From NCBI GenBank assembly GCA_030431635.1, contig JAUIIL010000009.1:1-64000 (forward strand): DNA of 64,000 nt, read 5' to 3'. This document shows, piece after piece, positions 52,007 to 61,815 of the stretch (the first letter of the stretch is position 1; each line of letters starts with the position of its first letter). This stretch comes from Bacteriovoracia bacterium. GTDB taxonomy: Bacteria; Bdellovibrionota; Bacteriovoracia; Bacteriovoracales; Bacteriovoracaceae. The notes under the pieces were generated by a model. It saw nothing but the letters and a program-made list of their open reading frames with translations. It made no database searches and was not told the origin of the DNA. Position numbers and translations under genes: made by a program.

Positions 52007-53023
52007 ATGAAGTGGTTTTTTTTAAATTTTCTCTTTTGTTTTTCAATATTTGCTCAACTTGGACAAAATCATTTTGATAATGAACTTATTATCTATATCA
52101 TAAGACCTAAATATAAAATCAGTTGGAAATCTCCAAGTCATTTAGGCGCCACTTCTTTTTTTAACACTTTTGGAGATGACTATGCTCCTATTGGTCATTT
52201 CGCTGTAGAAGTTCGATGTCAAGAAAAGAACTCTTTTGGAGTGAGGCATATTCTCACTGGAATGGAGAGAGTTGATAAAAAAGAGTCTAAAAGAATAACG
52301 ATGGAGAAAAAACTTGGACTAGGAAGCCTTTTTTATAATTTTGCCGGAGACATTCAGTCAGCGCTCACAACTCATCATGAGATCGAACAAGCCCGCACTG
52401 ATGAGAGGTTAAAGACAGTGAAAATTCCTATCTCAGGGGCCAGTTGCCAAAAGATGTTAGAGTTCACAAGAAGATGGATATCACATGGCTCTTATACTGT
52501 TTATGGGGGAAATAAAAAAGTTTCCCTTGGAGAAGGATCGGGTTGTGCTGATTTTGCTCTAGAGTACTTTAGTATTGCTACGGGAATTGAATTACCTCCA
52601 GAGCTTTTTGTAAAGGTGAAAGTACCAATGAGCTTAATTGGAGATGGAAAAAAGAGAAAAGTGAGCTTTGTTGATATTGGTGCAAGATTTAGTTGGGCCA
52701 AGGAAGGGGAGAGGTTTCGTCATTACCAAACACCAGACACGAATAAAACAATGGAGTTCATTGCTGGTAAAGGACAATCTCTAGAAGATCATTATATCTA
52801 CACCCGCCATTTAACTGGTATGACTGAGAAATATGGAATTTGGACAACAGACTTGCCTCAAATATTTAAGGATGTTCTTAATCAGAAAGCAGAAGAGCTC
52901 TCTCCCCACGAGAAAAGACCTTTAAAAGACTTTAGCTACTGTTATGAACTTAGAGAGAGTGAAGAGGAGACTTGGCAAAGAATTGATGCTGAGACCCTCG
53001 GCCTTGACTGCGAAGAGAATTAA
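52007..53023 (+). CDS. Secreted protein, possible permuted papain-like enzyme
   Basis: About 338 residues with a signal peptide (FFLNFLFCFSIFAQ). The ATG at 52007 has GGAG eight bases upstream; a GTG two codons earlier is less likely. The order GHFAVEV (about residue 63) then GSGCADFALEYF (about residue 175) resembles the His-then-Cys order of circularly permuted NlpC/P60-like enzymes. That is pattern-level only. Function unknown. Confidence 0.65.
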   Translation: MKWFFLNFLFCFSIFAQLGQNHFDNELIIYIIRPKYKISWKSPSHLGATSFFNTFGDDYAPIGHFAVEVRCQEKNSFGVRHILTGMERVDKKESKRITMEKKLGLGSLFYNFAGDIQSALTTHHEIEQARTDERLKTVKIPISGASCQKMLEFTRRWISHGSYTVYGGNKKVSLGEGSGCADFALEYFSIATGIELPPELFVKVKVPMSLIGDGKKRKVSFVDIGARFSWAKEGERFRHYQTPDTNKTMEFIAGKGQSLEDHYIYTRHLTGMTEKYGIWTTDLPQIFKDVLNQKAEELSPHEKRPLKDFSYCYELRESEEETWQRIDAETLGLDCEEN

Positions 53024-53062
53024 GCACTTACAAAATCAAAAAAACTAGGATAGAATTTCTTC

Positions 53063-54061
53063 ATGATGAAAAAGAAAATTAGTGTAATGACTCCTTGTTA
53101 TAATGAGGAGCTGAATGTTGAAAATATCTACCAAGCAATTAAAGAGACTTTTGCTAAACAAGACAAATATGACTATGAACATATTTTTATTGATAATTGC
53201 TCTAAAGATAGAACAGTTGAAATCTTAAGAGGGATTGCCCAAAAAGATAAAAATGTTAAGCTCATCTTAAACTATAAAAACTTTGGTCAGGCCAACTCTC
53301 CTTTTTATGCCATTCTTCAATGTTACGGCGATGCGGTTGTGGTTTTTGCTTGTGACTTACAAGATCCACCAGATCTCATCTTGGAATTTATTAAAAAGTG
53401 GGAACAAGGGCATGACATTGTTATTGGTGTTAAAAATAATGCACAAGAGAGCTTCTTTATCAACTCTCTTCGAAAACTGTTTTATTTTATTATGTCCAAA
53501 ATTTCAGAGAAAGATCATATTGATAACTTCTCTGGCTATGGGCTGTACGATCAATCTTTTGTCCAAGTCTTGAGAAAACTCGATATTGCTTACCCTTATT
53601 TTCGTGGACTCGTTGCCGAGTATAGTAGAAACCGGTGTGAGATAGCTTATACTCAAAGCAAAAGAAGAAAGGGTAAGTCTAGTAATAATCTCTACACACT
53701 CTATGAGATTGCAATGCTGGGGATTGTAAACCAATCAAAACTTCCTCTAAGACTCGCGAGCTTTATTGGCTTTATCGTTGCTGGTTTAAGTCTTGCCGTT
53801 TCAATTGGTTACTTCGTTTATAAAATTCTCTATTGGGATCAGTTTGAATTAGGGATGGCCCCACTTGTGATAGGCCTTTTCTTTTTCTCGGCCATCCAAT
53901 TGGCCTTCGTCGGTATTTTAGGAGAGTACATCTCTCTTATTTTCACAGAAGTAAAAAAAGATCCCCTTGTTATCGAAAAAGAAAGAGTGAACTTTACTGA
54001 TTCTGAGATTGAACAGGCAAAAAAGAGTATTTCTGTTGCGAGAGAGAAACACCTAACTTAA
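53063..54061 (+). CDS. GtrB/ArnC-like polyprenyl-phosphate glycosyltransferase
   Basis: A 332-residue GT2-family enzyme: TPCYNEELNVE start, VVFACDLQDPPD (DxD-type metal site near residue 98), and two C-terminal membrane helices (about 230-255 and 265-290). Members move a sugar from a nucleotide to undecaprenyl phosphate. Its last 68 bases overlap the convergent glycosyltransferase gene. Neighbours suggest O-antigen modification. Confidence 0.88.
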   Translation: MMKKKISVMTPCYNEELNVENIYQAIKETFAKQDKYDYEHIFIDNCSKDRTVEILRGIAQKDKNVKLILNYKNFGQANSPFYAILQCYGDAVVVFACDLQDPPDLILEFIKKWEQGHDIVIGVKNNAQESFFINSLRKLFYFIMSKISEKDHIDNFSGYGLYDQSFVQVLRKLDIAYPYFRGLVAEYSRNRCEIAYTQSKRRKGKSSNNLYTLYEIAMLGIVNQSKLPLRLASFIGFIVAGLSLAVSIGYFVYKILYWDQFELGMAPLVIGLFFFSAIQLAFVGILGEYISLIFTEVKKDPLVIEKERVNFTDSEIEQAKKSISVAREKHLT

Positions 54062-55574
54062 GATAAGTTTTCACCTTTTGAGAGAACTCCTGCGGTCTAA
54101 ACCTCTCCAAGAAAATTAATTGTAGGATATCAAAAAAATTAGGCTTGCGATTTTCTTCAATCTCAACATAAGTGATTAGGTATTCACCTGGTTTGAAATC
54201 TTGATAGAGATGTTCTCCCCAACTTCCCTGACCAATTTTCCCAGCAAGTTCTTGTAACTCATCGAGGTTATAAGAGCCAATATGATTTTTGTTTCTAAAA
54301 GCACTAATAAGAAGACCATGATACTCATAAGATCTTAAATACCTTTTCATAGCATATGGCCAAGTTGTTTTATCAATAAAAATAATAGGCCCGGCCAATT
54401 TTATCTCTTTGATACTTCTCATACTATGAATAAGACTCTTCTGCTTATACCAGTCTTTTTGGTACTGGTAGTAAGCATTCAGATGTTGAAGACCAAAAAT
54501 GAGAACACAGATCCAGCTAAGGAGCTTAAAAATCTTATTCGAAAAAGATTCAGAGATGATTTTAATAAGAGCAAACAAACTTAGAGAAGCCCCTAACGGG
54601 ATGAGTGCCTGATGACGTGAATCCCAGTCGAAGTTTCTTGGAATTTTTCCAACTAACAAATAAGGAATAATGGCCATGAGAAGTAAGAAAAGACCAACGA
54701 TGAATATCTGTAAGAGTCTATTTGGGGTGAGCTTTTTCATTTCAATTTTCTTCGAAATGATTGCTCCTATCACAAAAAGTAAGAAAAGAAAGAGAGGAAA
54801 AAGATTAGATTGGGCCAAGGCCAGAATTAGGTTCTTTGGTAGCTGGGTTAAATAGTCAGGAGATAAACTATTATAGGCCTTAAAACTTTGATGAGGAGTA
54901 AAAAAGGTTTTCTTTATGACCCAAAAGAAAAAGGGAAGAAGTAGAAAATCTAAATATTTTAAGAATGTTTTTTTTATTCTTGTGAGATGAAAGTTTTGAT
55001 AAAGATCATTTTTTACAATGAGTAGAATAGGGATAATAATATACAGGACCAGTAGCGAGTTCATCGCAAAAGAGAGAAAAAATAAAAGTAAGGATAGGAT
55101 TCTTCTGAAGGGATTTTTATTTGAAGTGAGAAAGAAATAGAGTGCACTATAAAACCAGAGTAAGCAAACACAATACCCTAAACAAGAAAGCGCACTTCTT
55201 GCAAAAAAAGCAGGAAAACTCATAAAAAGCAGCGCCAGGAAGAAGTCTTCATCATTATTGAGATTAACAATCTGTTCTCTAGTAAACGAGTTTATCTTTT
55301 TTAGGCAGAGGTAGAAAAAAAGTGCACAAAAAACTGTTGAGAGAACGATAGTAAGCTTTCCCAAGAAAACACCATAAGCATTTTGAGTGATATAAAAAGT
55401 GAGATGGCTTAGAATAGGATTACCAAGGTCCCATAAGGTTCTCTCTTGTGCTAATTTATCAAAATGCCAAAACCAGTCATCCCAAAAAAGCCCTTTGTTT
55501 AAAAGAGGCCAGATGTGAATGCCAAGAGTTATAAGAAGAAACTTTTTAAGATTGTTAGACTCACTTTGCTGCAT
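53994..55574 (-). CDS. Multi-span membrane glycosyltransferase-like protein
   Basis: About 526 residues, roughly ten to twelve membrane spans, with GLFWDDWFW near the N-terminus, the acidic pair placed as in GT-C-type glycosyltransferases such as GtrC-like enzymes. ATG 55574 is preferred; it overlaps the end of the RfbH-like gene by 14 bases. It would use the lipid-linked sugar made by the GtrB-like protein. Specificity not readable. Confidence 0.75.
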   Translation of the reverse strand: MQQSESNNLKKFLLITLGIHIWPLLNKGLFWDDWFWHFDKLAQERTLWDLGNPILSHLTFYITQNAYGVFLGKLTIVLSTVFCALFFYLCLKKINSFTREQIVNLNNDEDFFLALLFMSFPAFFARSALSCLGYCVCLLWFYSALYFFLTSNKNPFRRILSLLLFFLSFAMNSLLVLYIIIPILLIVKNDLYQNFHLTRIKKTFLKYLDFLLLPFFFWVIKKTFFTPHQSFKAYNSLSPDYLTQLPKNLILALAQSNLFPLFLFLLFVIGAIISKKIEMKKLTPNRLLQIFIVGLFLLLMAIIPYLLVGKIPRNFDWDSRHQALIPLGASLSLFALIKIISESFSNKIFKLLSWICVLIFGLQHLNAYYQYQKDWYKQKSLIHSMRSIKEIKLAGPIIFIDKTTWPYAMKRYLRSYEYHGLLISAFRNKNHIGSYNLDELQELAGKIGQGSWGEHLYQDFKPGEYLITYVEIEENRKPNFFDILQLIFLERFRPQEFSQKVKTYLKLGVSLSQQKYSFLPVQSQNQ

Positions 55575-56877
55575 GAGTTTTTTGTTTGATAAAATTCTTA
55601 ATTGTTTGGCAGACATAATTGAGGTGGACCTCTTGAAGACCTGGCCATACCCCAATCCAAAAAGTGCTGTTCATAATAATATCGGTGTTAGTGAGATCAC
55701 CTATGACTCTTTTTTGAATCCCTTTGTATAAAGGTTGCTTCAGGAGATTTCCTGCAAAAAGAAGCCTTGTCCCTATTTTATTTTCTTCCAGATAGGTCAC
55801 GAACTCTTTGCGTCCAAAGAAAGTATTTTCTTTGACTGTCATTGGAAAACCAAACCAACTAGGAGCCGCGTTTACGCTATGACTAGGAAGAATAAAGAAA
55901 TCCTCTAGCTCTTGAAGGTTTTCTTTTAAAAATTGAAAATTTCTATTTCTGCGCTCAATGAATTGCGGTAATTTTTTTAATTGAGAAAGTCCAATAGCAG
56001 CTTGCATATCTGTTACTTTTAAATTGTAACCAATATGGCCATAGACATATTTATGGTCGTATCCATCTGGAAGACCATCAAAATCCATGTTAAAGCGCTT
56101 CCCACATGTATTATCTTTACCAGTTGGACACCAACAATCTCTTCCCCAATCACGCATGGAAAGAGCTATTTTTTTTAATTGAGTATTACTGGTAAGAACT
56201 GCTCCACCTTCTCCCATGGTAATATGGTGAGCTGGATAGAAAGAAACGGTGGCAATATCTCCATAAGTCCCAACCATTTTCCCCTTATATTTAGCACCTA
56301 AGCTGTCACAACAATCCTCAACAAGCCATAAGTTATTTTTTTGACAAAATTCTTTCACGGCTTCAAGATCAAAGACATTGCCTAGAGTATGGGCCACCAT
56401 AACGGCCTTTGTTTTTTCACTTAAGGCCATTTCTAATTGCTCAACATTTATTTGGTAGCTACCTAGATCAACATCAAGAAAAACGGGTGTGCAGCCATAT
56501 TGAATAATAGGATTAACTGTTGTGGGAAACCCAGCTGCAACAGTGATAACTTCATCTCCAGGTTTTACCTGTCTTTCTCCTAGAGTTGGTGAAGTTAAAG
56601 AAGAGAAGGCCACTAAATTAGCAGATGAACCTGAGTTCACAATAAGACAGTATTTTTGCTCCATAAATTTGGCGAACTCTTTTTCAAATTCTTTAGCAAA
56701 GCGCCCCGTTGTGAGCCACATATCAAGACTTGAATCAATGAGGGCCAAGAGATCTTCTTCATCAAGAACTTTACCTGAGACAGGAACATAGTCTTTTCCA
56801 GGAGTGAATTCGTGCTTTTGTTGGACATTGTTAAGATAATACTCTTTGCAGTTCTCTAGTATCTGCTCTCGGTTCAT
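55561..56877 (-). CDS. rfbH: CDP-4-keto-6-deoxyglucose-3-dehydrase (E1)
   Basis: A 438-residue PMP/2Fe-2S enzyme of the DegT family that starts 3-deoxygenation of CDP-4-keto-6-deoxyglucose. Diagnostic features: the lysine is replaced by His217 ([13 protein letters not shown]), and cysteines C190, C248, C250 and C258 fit the C-x57-C-x-C-x7-C 2Fe-2S motif of E1. The reductase partner (RfbI/E3) is not in the window. rfbG lies 7 bases upstream. Confidence 0.93.
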   Translation of the reverse strand: MNREQILENCKEYYLNNVQQKHEFTPGKDYVPVSGKVLDEEDLLALIDSSLDMWLTTGRFAKEFEKEFAKFMEQKYCLIVNSGSSANLVAFSSLTSPTLGERQVKPGDEVITVAAGFPTTVNPIIQYGCTPVFLDVDLGSYQINVEQLEMALSEKTKAVMVAHTLGNVFDLEAVKEFCQKNNLWLVEDCCDSLGAKYKGKMVGTYGDIATVSFYPAHHITMGEGGAVLTSNTQLKKIALSMRDWGRDCWCPTGKDNTCGKRFNMDFDGLPDGYDHKYVYGHIGYNLKVTDMQAAIGLSQLKKLPQFIERRNRNFQFLKENLQELEDFFILPSHSVNAAPSWFGFPMTVKENTFFGRKEFVTYLEENKIGTRLLFAGNLLKQPLYKGIQKRVIGDLTNTDIIMNSTFWIGVWPGLQEVHLNYVCQTIKNFIKQKTHAAK

Positions 56878-56884
56878 ATAAGAC

Positions 56885-57952
56885 CTATTCCTCTAGAAAT
56901 GAGTTGATTTGCTCTCTTGTGATGAGGCGTTTTTCTTCATAAAAAGCTCTATACCAATTAACGGTTTCAGAAACTGAGCGCTCAAAGTCCCAGATATTTG
57001 CCCACTTAAGTTCTGCTATGGCCTTGGAAGAATCAAGTTTTAAAATTTTACTCTCATGTTGTTTTTCTTGACCTTCTTTATAGTCAAACTTCTCCCACTG
57101 CTCTTTGACTTGTTGGGTAAGTTTTTGAACACTCACGAAAGATTTGGGCTCTGGCCCAAAGTTCCAGGCTCCTGCATGATCTTTCTTTTGTTTAAGTAGA
57201 GATGAACCTAAAAGCAGATAACCATACAAGGGTTCAAGCACATGCTGCCAAGGCCTGATTGAATGAGGGCTTCTGATTTCAAGGGGGGATGAAGTTGTTA
57301 TGCTTTTGATAATATCAGGAATAATTCTGTTAGCTGCCCAATCTCCTCCGCCTATGACATTACCTCCACGGGCAGTTGCAATTAAGCATTGATGAGATTT
57401 TTTGTACTCACTGAGGGAGAAAAAAGACTTTTGAAAAGAGTCTGTGACAAGTTCTGAGCAAGATTTTGAATTGCTGTAAGGATCATGGCCTCCCAAAACA
57501 TCATCTTCTCTGTAAGGCCAGTGCCATTCTTGGTTTTTATAAACTTTATCAGTCGTAATATTCACAATGGCCTTAATGTTTTGATTGCTACGGCAAGCTT
57601 CAAGCAGGTTGATTGTTCCCATCACATTGGTTTCGTAAGTTTCAACAGGATTTTCATAGGAGGCAATAACAAGTGGCTGGGCCGCGAGATGGAAAACAAT
57701 ATCAGGGGCAAAACTAGATAGGCTTGTTTTTAGAGCTTGCAAATCTCTAATATCCGCAATTGTTTCATTAAGTTCCAGTTTAAGCAATTCATAGTGGGAA
57801 GGATTTGTATTAGGAGCGAGGGAGTAACCAAAAACTTCAGCCCCAAGTTCTTGCAAAATAAGAGTTAACCAACTTCCTTTAAAACCAGTATGTCCAGTGA
57901 GAAAAACTTTTTTCCCCGCATAAATTTTTTTTAGCTCGTTTTTGATACTCAT
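56885..57952 (-). CDS. rfbG: CDP-glucose 4,6-dehydratase
   Basis: A 355-residue SDR enzyme: Rossmann [16 protein letters not shown] and the YSNSK (Tyr-x3-Lys) active site. Converts CDP-glucose to CDP-4-keto-6-deoxyglucose, the substrate of RfbH downstream. First gene of the minus-strand sugar operon; rfbF is divergent. Confidence 0.93.
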   Translation of the reverse strand: MSIKNELKKIYAGKKVFLTGHTGFKGSWLTLILQELGAEVFGYSLAPNTNPSHYELLKLELNETIADIRDLQALKTSLSSFAPDIVFHLAAQPLVIASYENPVETYETNVMGTINLLEACRSNQNIKAIVNITTDKVYKNQEWHWPYREDDVLGGHDPYSNSKSCSELVTDSFQKSFFSLSEYKKSHQCLIATARGGNVIGGGDWAANRIIPDIIKSITTSSPLEIRSPHSIRPWQHVLEPLYGYLLLGSSLLKQKKDHAGAWNFGPEPKSFVSVQKLTQQVKEQWEKFDYKEGQEKQHESKILKLDSSKAIAELKWANIWDFERSVSETVNWYRAFYEEKRLITREQINSFLEE

Positions 57953-57984
57953 TATCTTTTGTGCTTTCTAAAGTAATAATGTTT

Positions 57985-58133
57985 TCGTTTTTATCATAAA
58001 GATCGATCGAAGCAAAATAGTTCTTTTGAAGGCCTTGTTGAAAACGCCGATAAGGGCATTATTCTTGACAAACAGTGGCCGCAAGTGGATTTATTAGAAG
58101 TATTTCTTAAGAGTAACTCTGAGGGCAAGATTT
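57985..58133. promoter_or_regulatory. Divergent rfbG/rfbF intergenic region
   Basis: About 180 bases between divergent rfbG and rfbF. A plus-strand frame here is open and somewhat protein-like (GLVENADKGIILDKQWPQV) but has no start or ribosome site. Presumably holds both promoters; GAGGG lies just upstream of the rfbF ATG. Confidence 0.35.
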
Positions 58134-58916
58134 ATGAAAGTAGTCATTTTTGCAGGTGGTTATGGAACTCGCTTGAGCGAAGAAACTGACCTAAAACCAA
58201 AACCTATGGTTGAAATTGGTGATAGACCAATCATTTGGCACATCATGAAGTATTACTCTCATTTTGGTTTTAATGATTTTGTTCTTTTACTTGGTTACAA
58301 AAGCTACATGATTAAGGAATACTTCGTTAACTACTATCTGCATCATAGCGATATTACAGTTGATACGGCCAATAATGGTTTAGAGATTCACAACAACAAG
58401 AGTGAGGATTGGAAAATTACTCTTGTCGATACTGGACTTCATACCATGACAGGGAGCCGTTTAAGAAAGGCCAGAAAATATATTGGTGATGAAACTTTTA
58501 TGCTCACTTATGGAGATGGTCTTAGTGATGTTGATTTAAATCAACTGTTGGATTTTCATAAAAGCCACGGAAAAGCTCTCACTTTAACTTCTGTTCTTCC
58601 AGAAGGAAGATTCGGGGCCCTCGAATTAGAAGAAAATAAAGTGAAAAAGTTTTGGGAAAAACCAAAAGGGGATGGGGCTTGGATTAACGGAGGTTTTTTT
58701 GTTTGTGAGCCAGAGGTTTTTGACTATATAGAGTCAGGAAAAGATAATGTGGTTTTTGAAAGAGGACCTCTTGAGAGCTTAGCGCGTTCGGGTCAGCTTT
58801 ACGCCATGCCTCACAGTGGTTTTTGGAAGCCAATGGATAATATTAGAGACAAAAATATTCTCTGTGAACTTTGGGAAAACGATAAAGCCGCTTGGAAAGT
58901 GTGGAGTGGCGCGTAG
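58134..58916 (+). CDS. rfbF: Glucose-1-phosphate cytidylyltransferase
   Basis: A 260-residue nucleotidyltransferase: FAGGYGTRLSEETDLKPKPMVEIG signature core (CTP and metal binding), GDGLSDVD, and WEKPKGDGAWINGGFF. Makes CDP-glucose from CTP and glucose-1-phosphate, the entry step for CDP-3,6-dideoxyhexoses. Divergent from rfbG/rfbH. Confidence 0.95.
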   Translation: MKVVIFAGGYGTRLSEETDLKPKPMVEIGDRPIIWHIMKYYSHFGFNDFVLLLGYKSYMIKEYFVNYYLHHSDITVDTANNGLEIHNNKSEDWKITLVDTGLHTMTGSRLRKARKYIGDETFMLTYGDGLSDVDLNQLLDFHKSHGKALTLTSVLPEGRFGALELEENKVKKFWEKPKGDGAWINGGFFVCEPEVFDYIESGKDNVVFERGPLESLARSGQLYAMPHSGFWKPMDNIRDKNILCELWENDKAAWKVWSGA

Positions 58917-58995
58917 TTTGTTTATTCAGAGTGTCTGATATAAGCTAAAGAAAATCTTTACAATACTTGAATGGATAATGAAAGGAAACGGAATT

Positions 58996-60111
58996 ATGAG
59001 CAACACAGCGTTATTAGAGTCTGAAAAGAACCTCACCGAAACAGAAAGAAAAAAGCGTGGGGACTTAATGAAGAGAAAGCCTTACGTCGCCAAAAAATTG
59101 GCCAACATTTCTGCAATGGAAGCCAGAGGACAGGTAAGCCCTATTATTAGACTTGAAAAAAGTTATCTTTGTAACTTTCAGTGTACTCACTGTTCTGCTG
59201 AATACTATATGGACCGTCACCTTAACAAAACCAAGGTAACTGATGATAGAACAAAAATGACCCTTGATGATGTTCGTGAACTTTCTCGTCAAGCTGATGA
59301 ACTTGGTTTGGCCAGATTTGTTATCACTGGTGGTGAGCCTTTGGTCATGAGAGACTTTGATGAAGTTGTTGCCGCTATTGATCCTGATAAACACTATATT
59401 ATCAGTGATACAAATGGATGGTTTTTAGATGATGCTAAAGCTAAGCACCTCAAATCAATTGGTGTTGAAAAAATTCAACTCTCACTTGATAGCATGATTG
59501 AAGAAGATCACGATGCTTTTAGAAATAAGCCAGGATCGTATAAAAGAGCAATGAGAGCTTTAGATGCTGCTTTAAATGCAGATTTAAATATTATTCTTTC
59601 TACTGTTTTAGTAAGAGGAAGGGCCAATACAAAAGAGTTCTTAGATTTTTGTCAGTTTTGTACAGATAAAGGTGTAGGACTTTATGTTTCTTATGCGAAG
59701 CCAACGGGTTCTTGTACTGAGCACCCTGAATTTGTCATCACCAAAGAAGATGCAGATATCCTAAGAGAACTAGAGAAAGAGTATAGTGTTTTCTCTCACA
59801 TGACTCCTTCATATGGATCATACAAAGGGTGTATTACTGTGAAAGGAATTATTACAGTAACTTCTACGAATGAAGTCACTCCATGTCCTTATATTGATAT
59901 GTCTATTGGGAACTTAAGACAGACTCCCTTAAAAGAAATTCTTGAAAGAGGGATGAGAAACCCATGGCTTGGGCCACATAGACCAGATTGCCTTATTGGT
60001 GAAGATCAGCAATTTATTGACCTTCATACAAGAATTACTTCTCAGTACAAGACGCTACCTGTGCCTTGGGGAGAAGGTTTCTCAGATTCAAATACTTTGT
60101 TTGATAAATAA
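58996..60111 (+). CDS. Radical SAM enzyme with SPASM-like C-terminus
   Basis: A 371-residue radical SAM protein (ATG 58996, AAAGGA upstream). Cluster site C59, C63, C66 (CNFQCTHC), TGGEPL SAM motif, and a C-terminal Cys-rich part (GCITVKG, VTPCPYIDMSIGNL, RPDCLIG) like a SPASM/twitch auxiliary cluster. Sits in a sugar locus and is followed by an unknown gene. It may act on a sugar nucleotide or on a peptide/protein; not decided. Not closely similar to the other radical SAM gene in this window. Confidence 0.85.
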   Translation: MSNTALLESEKNLTETERKKRGDLMKRKPYVAKKLANISAMEARGQVSPIIRLEKSYLCNFQCTHCSAEYYMDRHLNKTKVTDDRTKMTLDDVRELSRQADELGLARFVITGGEPLVMRDFDEVVAAIDPDKHYIISDTNGWFLDDAKAKHLKSIGVEKIQLSLDSMIEEDHDAFRNKPGSYKRAMRALDAALNADLNIILSTVLVRGRANTKEFLDFCQFCTDKGVGLYVSYAKPTGSCTEHPEFVITKEDADILRELEKEYSVFSHMTPSYGSYKGCITVKGIITVTSTNEVTPCPYIDMSIGNLRQTPLKEILERGMRNPWLGPHRPDCLIGEDQQFIDLHTRITSQYKTLPVPWGEGFSDSNTLFDK

Positions 60112-60132
60112 ATAAAAAAGAAGGATATAACA

Positions 60133-60903
60133 GTGCAATTATTTAATGAATACGGAAGATGCCAACCACAAAACATTCAGTCTTTGGTTCATGCTCAGTC
60201 TAGACGCTACTTTTATTGTGAGCAACCAGATACAAACTTAGACGAAGTTTATAACCGAACAACGCAAGCTCTTGGAAAGTGTGAGCTTTCTCTCGACGAT
60301 TTTAAAAAGCAAGCTCAAGAACTTCTAACGAGTCTTGAAAGCAGAAGTGAGCTTCAAGGAATTTTAGGTGGAGTGAAGGTTCCATTTCTTATCCCAAAAG
60401 ATGAGAATCTTGATGATGTAGGAACTGCCCTTGAAAAAAAATATCTAGGAGCTGTAGAGAAGGCCTATCAAAGTTTTTACCCCAAGTATGAATTTAAGAG
60501 TCATTTTAAAGATACACTTGAGGGAAGAGTTGATGTTAAGGAAGGTAGTCGTCATCAAACTTTACTTGATAAAGCAAAAAAACAAGATGTTGTTGGATGG
60601 TACTTTCCTTGTTTAACTGAATATTCTGTTCCAGCTTCACTAGAGCAAATGCAATACTTGCCAGAAGACGCTCTTTTGGCCGGTGGTATTGATCTTTGTA
60701 GTGTTTTTATTGGTAACCCAGCTCTTTTAATGAACAAAAAAGGGTACTCTCCTTTATTGTGGTTATCTGCTCTACAAGACAAGAAGCATGAAGATGGGGC
60801 TTTTCACTTTGAGCCTTATGGATATAATCTTAACTTTAATCACCGTCACCACTACAATCAGTGCGCTGAGTATTGGTGGGGTGGACTCACTTTCATTAAT
60901 TAA
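60133..60903 (+). CDS. Hypothetical protein paired with radical SAM gene
   Basis: A 256-residue soluble protein, GTG start with AAGGA upstream, no signal peptide. Contains PCLTEYSVP, DLCSVF and a Tyr/His/Trp-rich C-terminus (HRHHYNQCAEYWWGG). No family recognised. Follows the radical SAM gene by 21 bases; probably its partner or substrate. Confidence 0.68.
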   Translation: MQLFNEYGRCQPQNIQSLVHAQSRRYFYCEQPDTNLDEVYNRTTQALGKCELSLDDFKKQAQELLTSLESRSELQGILGGVKVPFLIPKDENLDDVGTALEKKYLGAVEKAYQSFYPKYEFKSHFKDTLEGRVDVKEGSRHQTLLDKAKKQDVVGWYFPCLTEYSVPASLEQMQYLPEDALLAGGIDLCSVFIGNPALLMNKKGYSPLLWLSALQDKKHEDGAFHFEPYGYNLNFNHRHHYNQCAEYWWGGLTFIN

Positions 60904-60912
60904 AAAAATGAT

Positions 60913-60942
60913 AAAAAAAGCACCTTCAAGGTGCTTTTTTTA
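60913..60942. terminator. Bidirectional terminator
   Basis: A run, GCACCTT...AAGGTGC-type stem with short loop, then T run; works for the plus gene ending at 60903 and the minus gene ending at 60940. Confidence 0.88.
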
Positions 60943-61806
60943 TTTGGGCCTACAAGCAACTTGGAGAATATAATCTGAGGTTTCGCCCGTAATAGGAAGT
61001 TGGTTTTCTTTAACGATTTCAAAACCATTAGAGATAAGTAATTGCCTCATGGATTCTGGATTATAGAAATTGATGTGTTCATGCCAGTGTTTTTTCTTTT
61101 TGTGGAGATTAGCCAGGTCATCCGAAGTTCTGACTAAATCTTCATAAGGAACTTCTATATAAAGAGTTGTGTCTTTGTTCATGGCCTTTTTAATATCTTC
61201 GAGTAAGTCAGCAGGGTAAGGTGTGTGTTCTAAAACGTTACTGCAGACAATTAAGTCATAATGATTCTTTTGAGTTTGCTCTTTAGAAACAAATTGAGCA
61301 CTCTCTTCATAAGACTCAATGTCAGAGATCTCATAAATATGAAAAACTTTAGCCTGAGACTGGAAAGGGGTATTTTTTCCTGTATCCCCCCCCCAATCAA
61401 GTAGGGAAGGTTCTGGTTTAACACAATCCTCGAGGAAGGATTCTATTTTGGAAACATAATTGACTCCTCCATGAAGGAGATCGTTTTTTTCTTTATAACC
61501 AGGTTCATAGTGATCGCGGATTCGCACATATTCACCTTGTCTATAGTCATTATAAAGGTTGGCCATCTGCTCATCATCAAAACGATAATCCATAAAAAGG
61601 TGATGACAATTTTTGCAAATGAAAGAGTTACAGATACTATAGGCCATACCTTTTGGGATTGTTCTTAATCCCCAACTCTCATCAATTTCAACAGGTCGCC
61701 AATTAAACACGCGGTGTGAAATGAAAGGCATCATAATGGCCGGGGAGGATTCTAAGTCGTTGCTTGAACAACAAACACATTCTTTAGCGATTGAACTTCT
61801 TTTCAT
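60940..61806 (-). CDS. SAM methyltransferase with N-terminal zinc-binding part
   Basis: A 288-residue class I methyltransferase. N-terminus has Cys pairs (CVCCSS, CNSFICKNC) as in sugar C-methyltransferases with a zinc domain; LLDWGGDTG is the SAM motif I, and CSNVLEHTP motif typical of the fold. Likely methylates a nucleotide sugar or glycan in this locus. Target not shown. Confidence 0.78.
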   Translation of the reverse strand: MKRSSIAKECVCCSSNDLESSPAIMMPFISHRVFNWRPVEIDESWGLRTIPKGMAYSICNSFICKNCHHLFMDYRFDDEQMANLYNDYRQGEYVRIRDHYEPGYKEKNDLLHGGVNYVSKIESFLEDCVKPEPSLLDWGGDTGKNTPFQSQAKVFHIYEISDIESYEESAQFVSKEQTQKNHYDLIVCSNVLEHTPYPADLLEDIKKAMNKDTTLYIEVPYEDLVRTSDDLANLHKKKKHWHEHINFYNPESMRQLLISNGFEIVKENQLPITGETSDYILQVACRPK

Positions 61807-61815
61807 GCAGAAATT

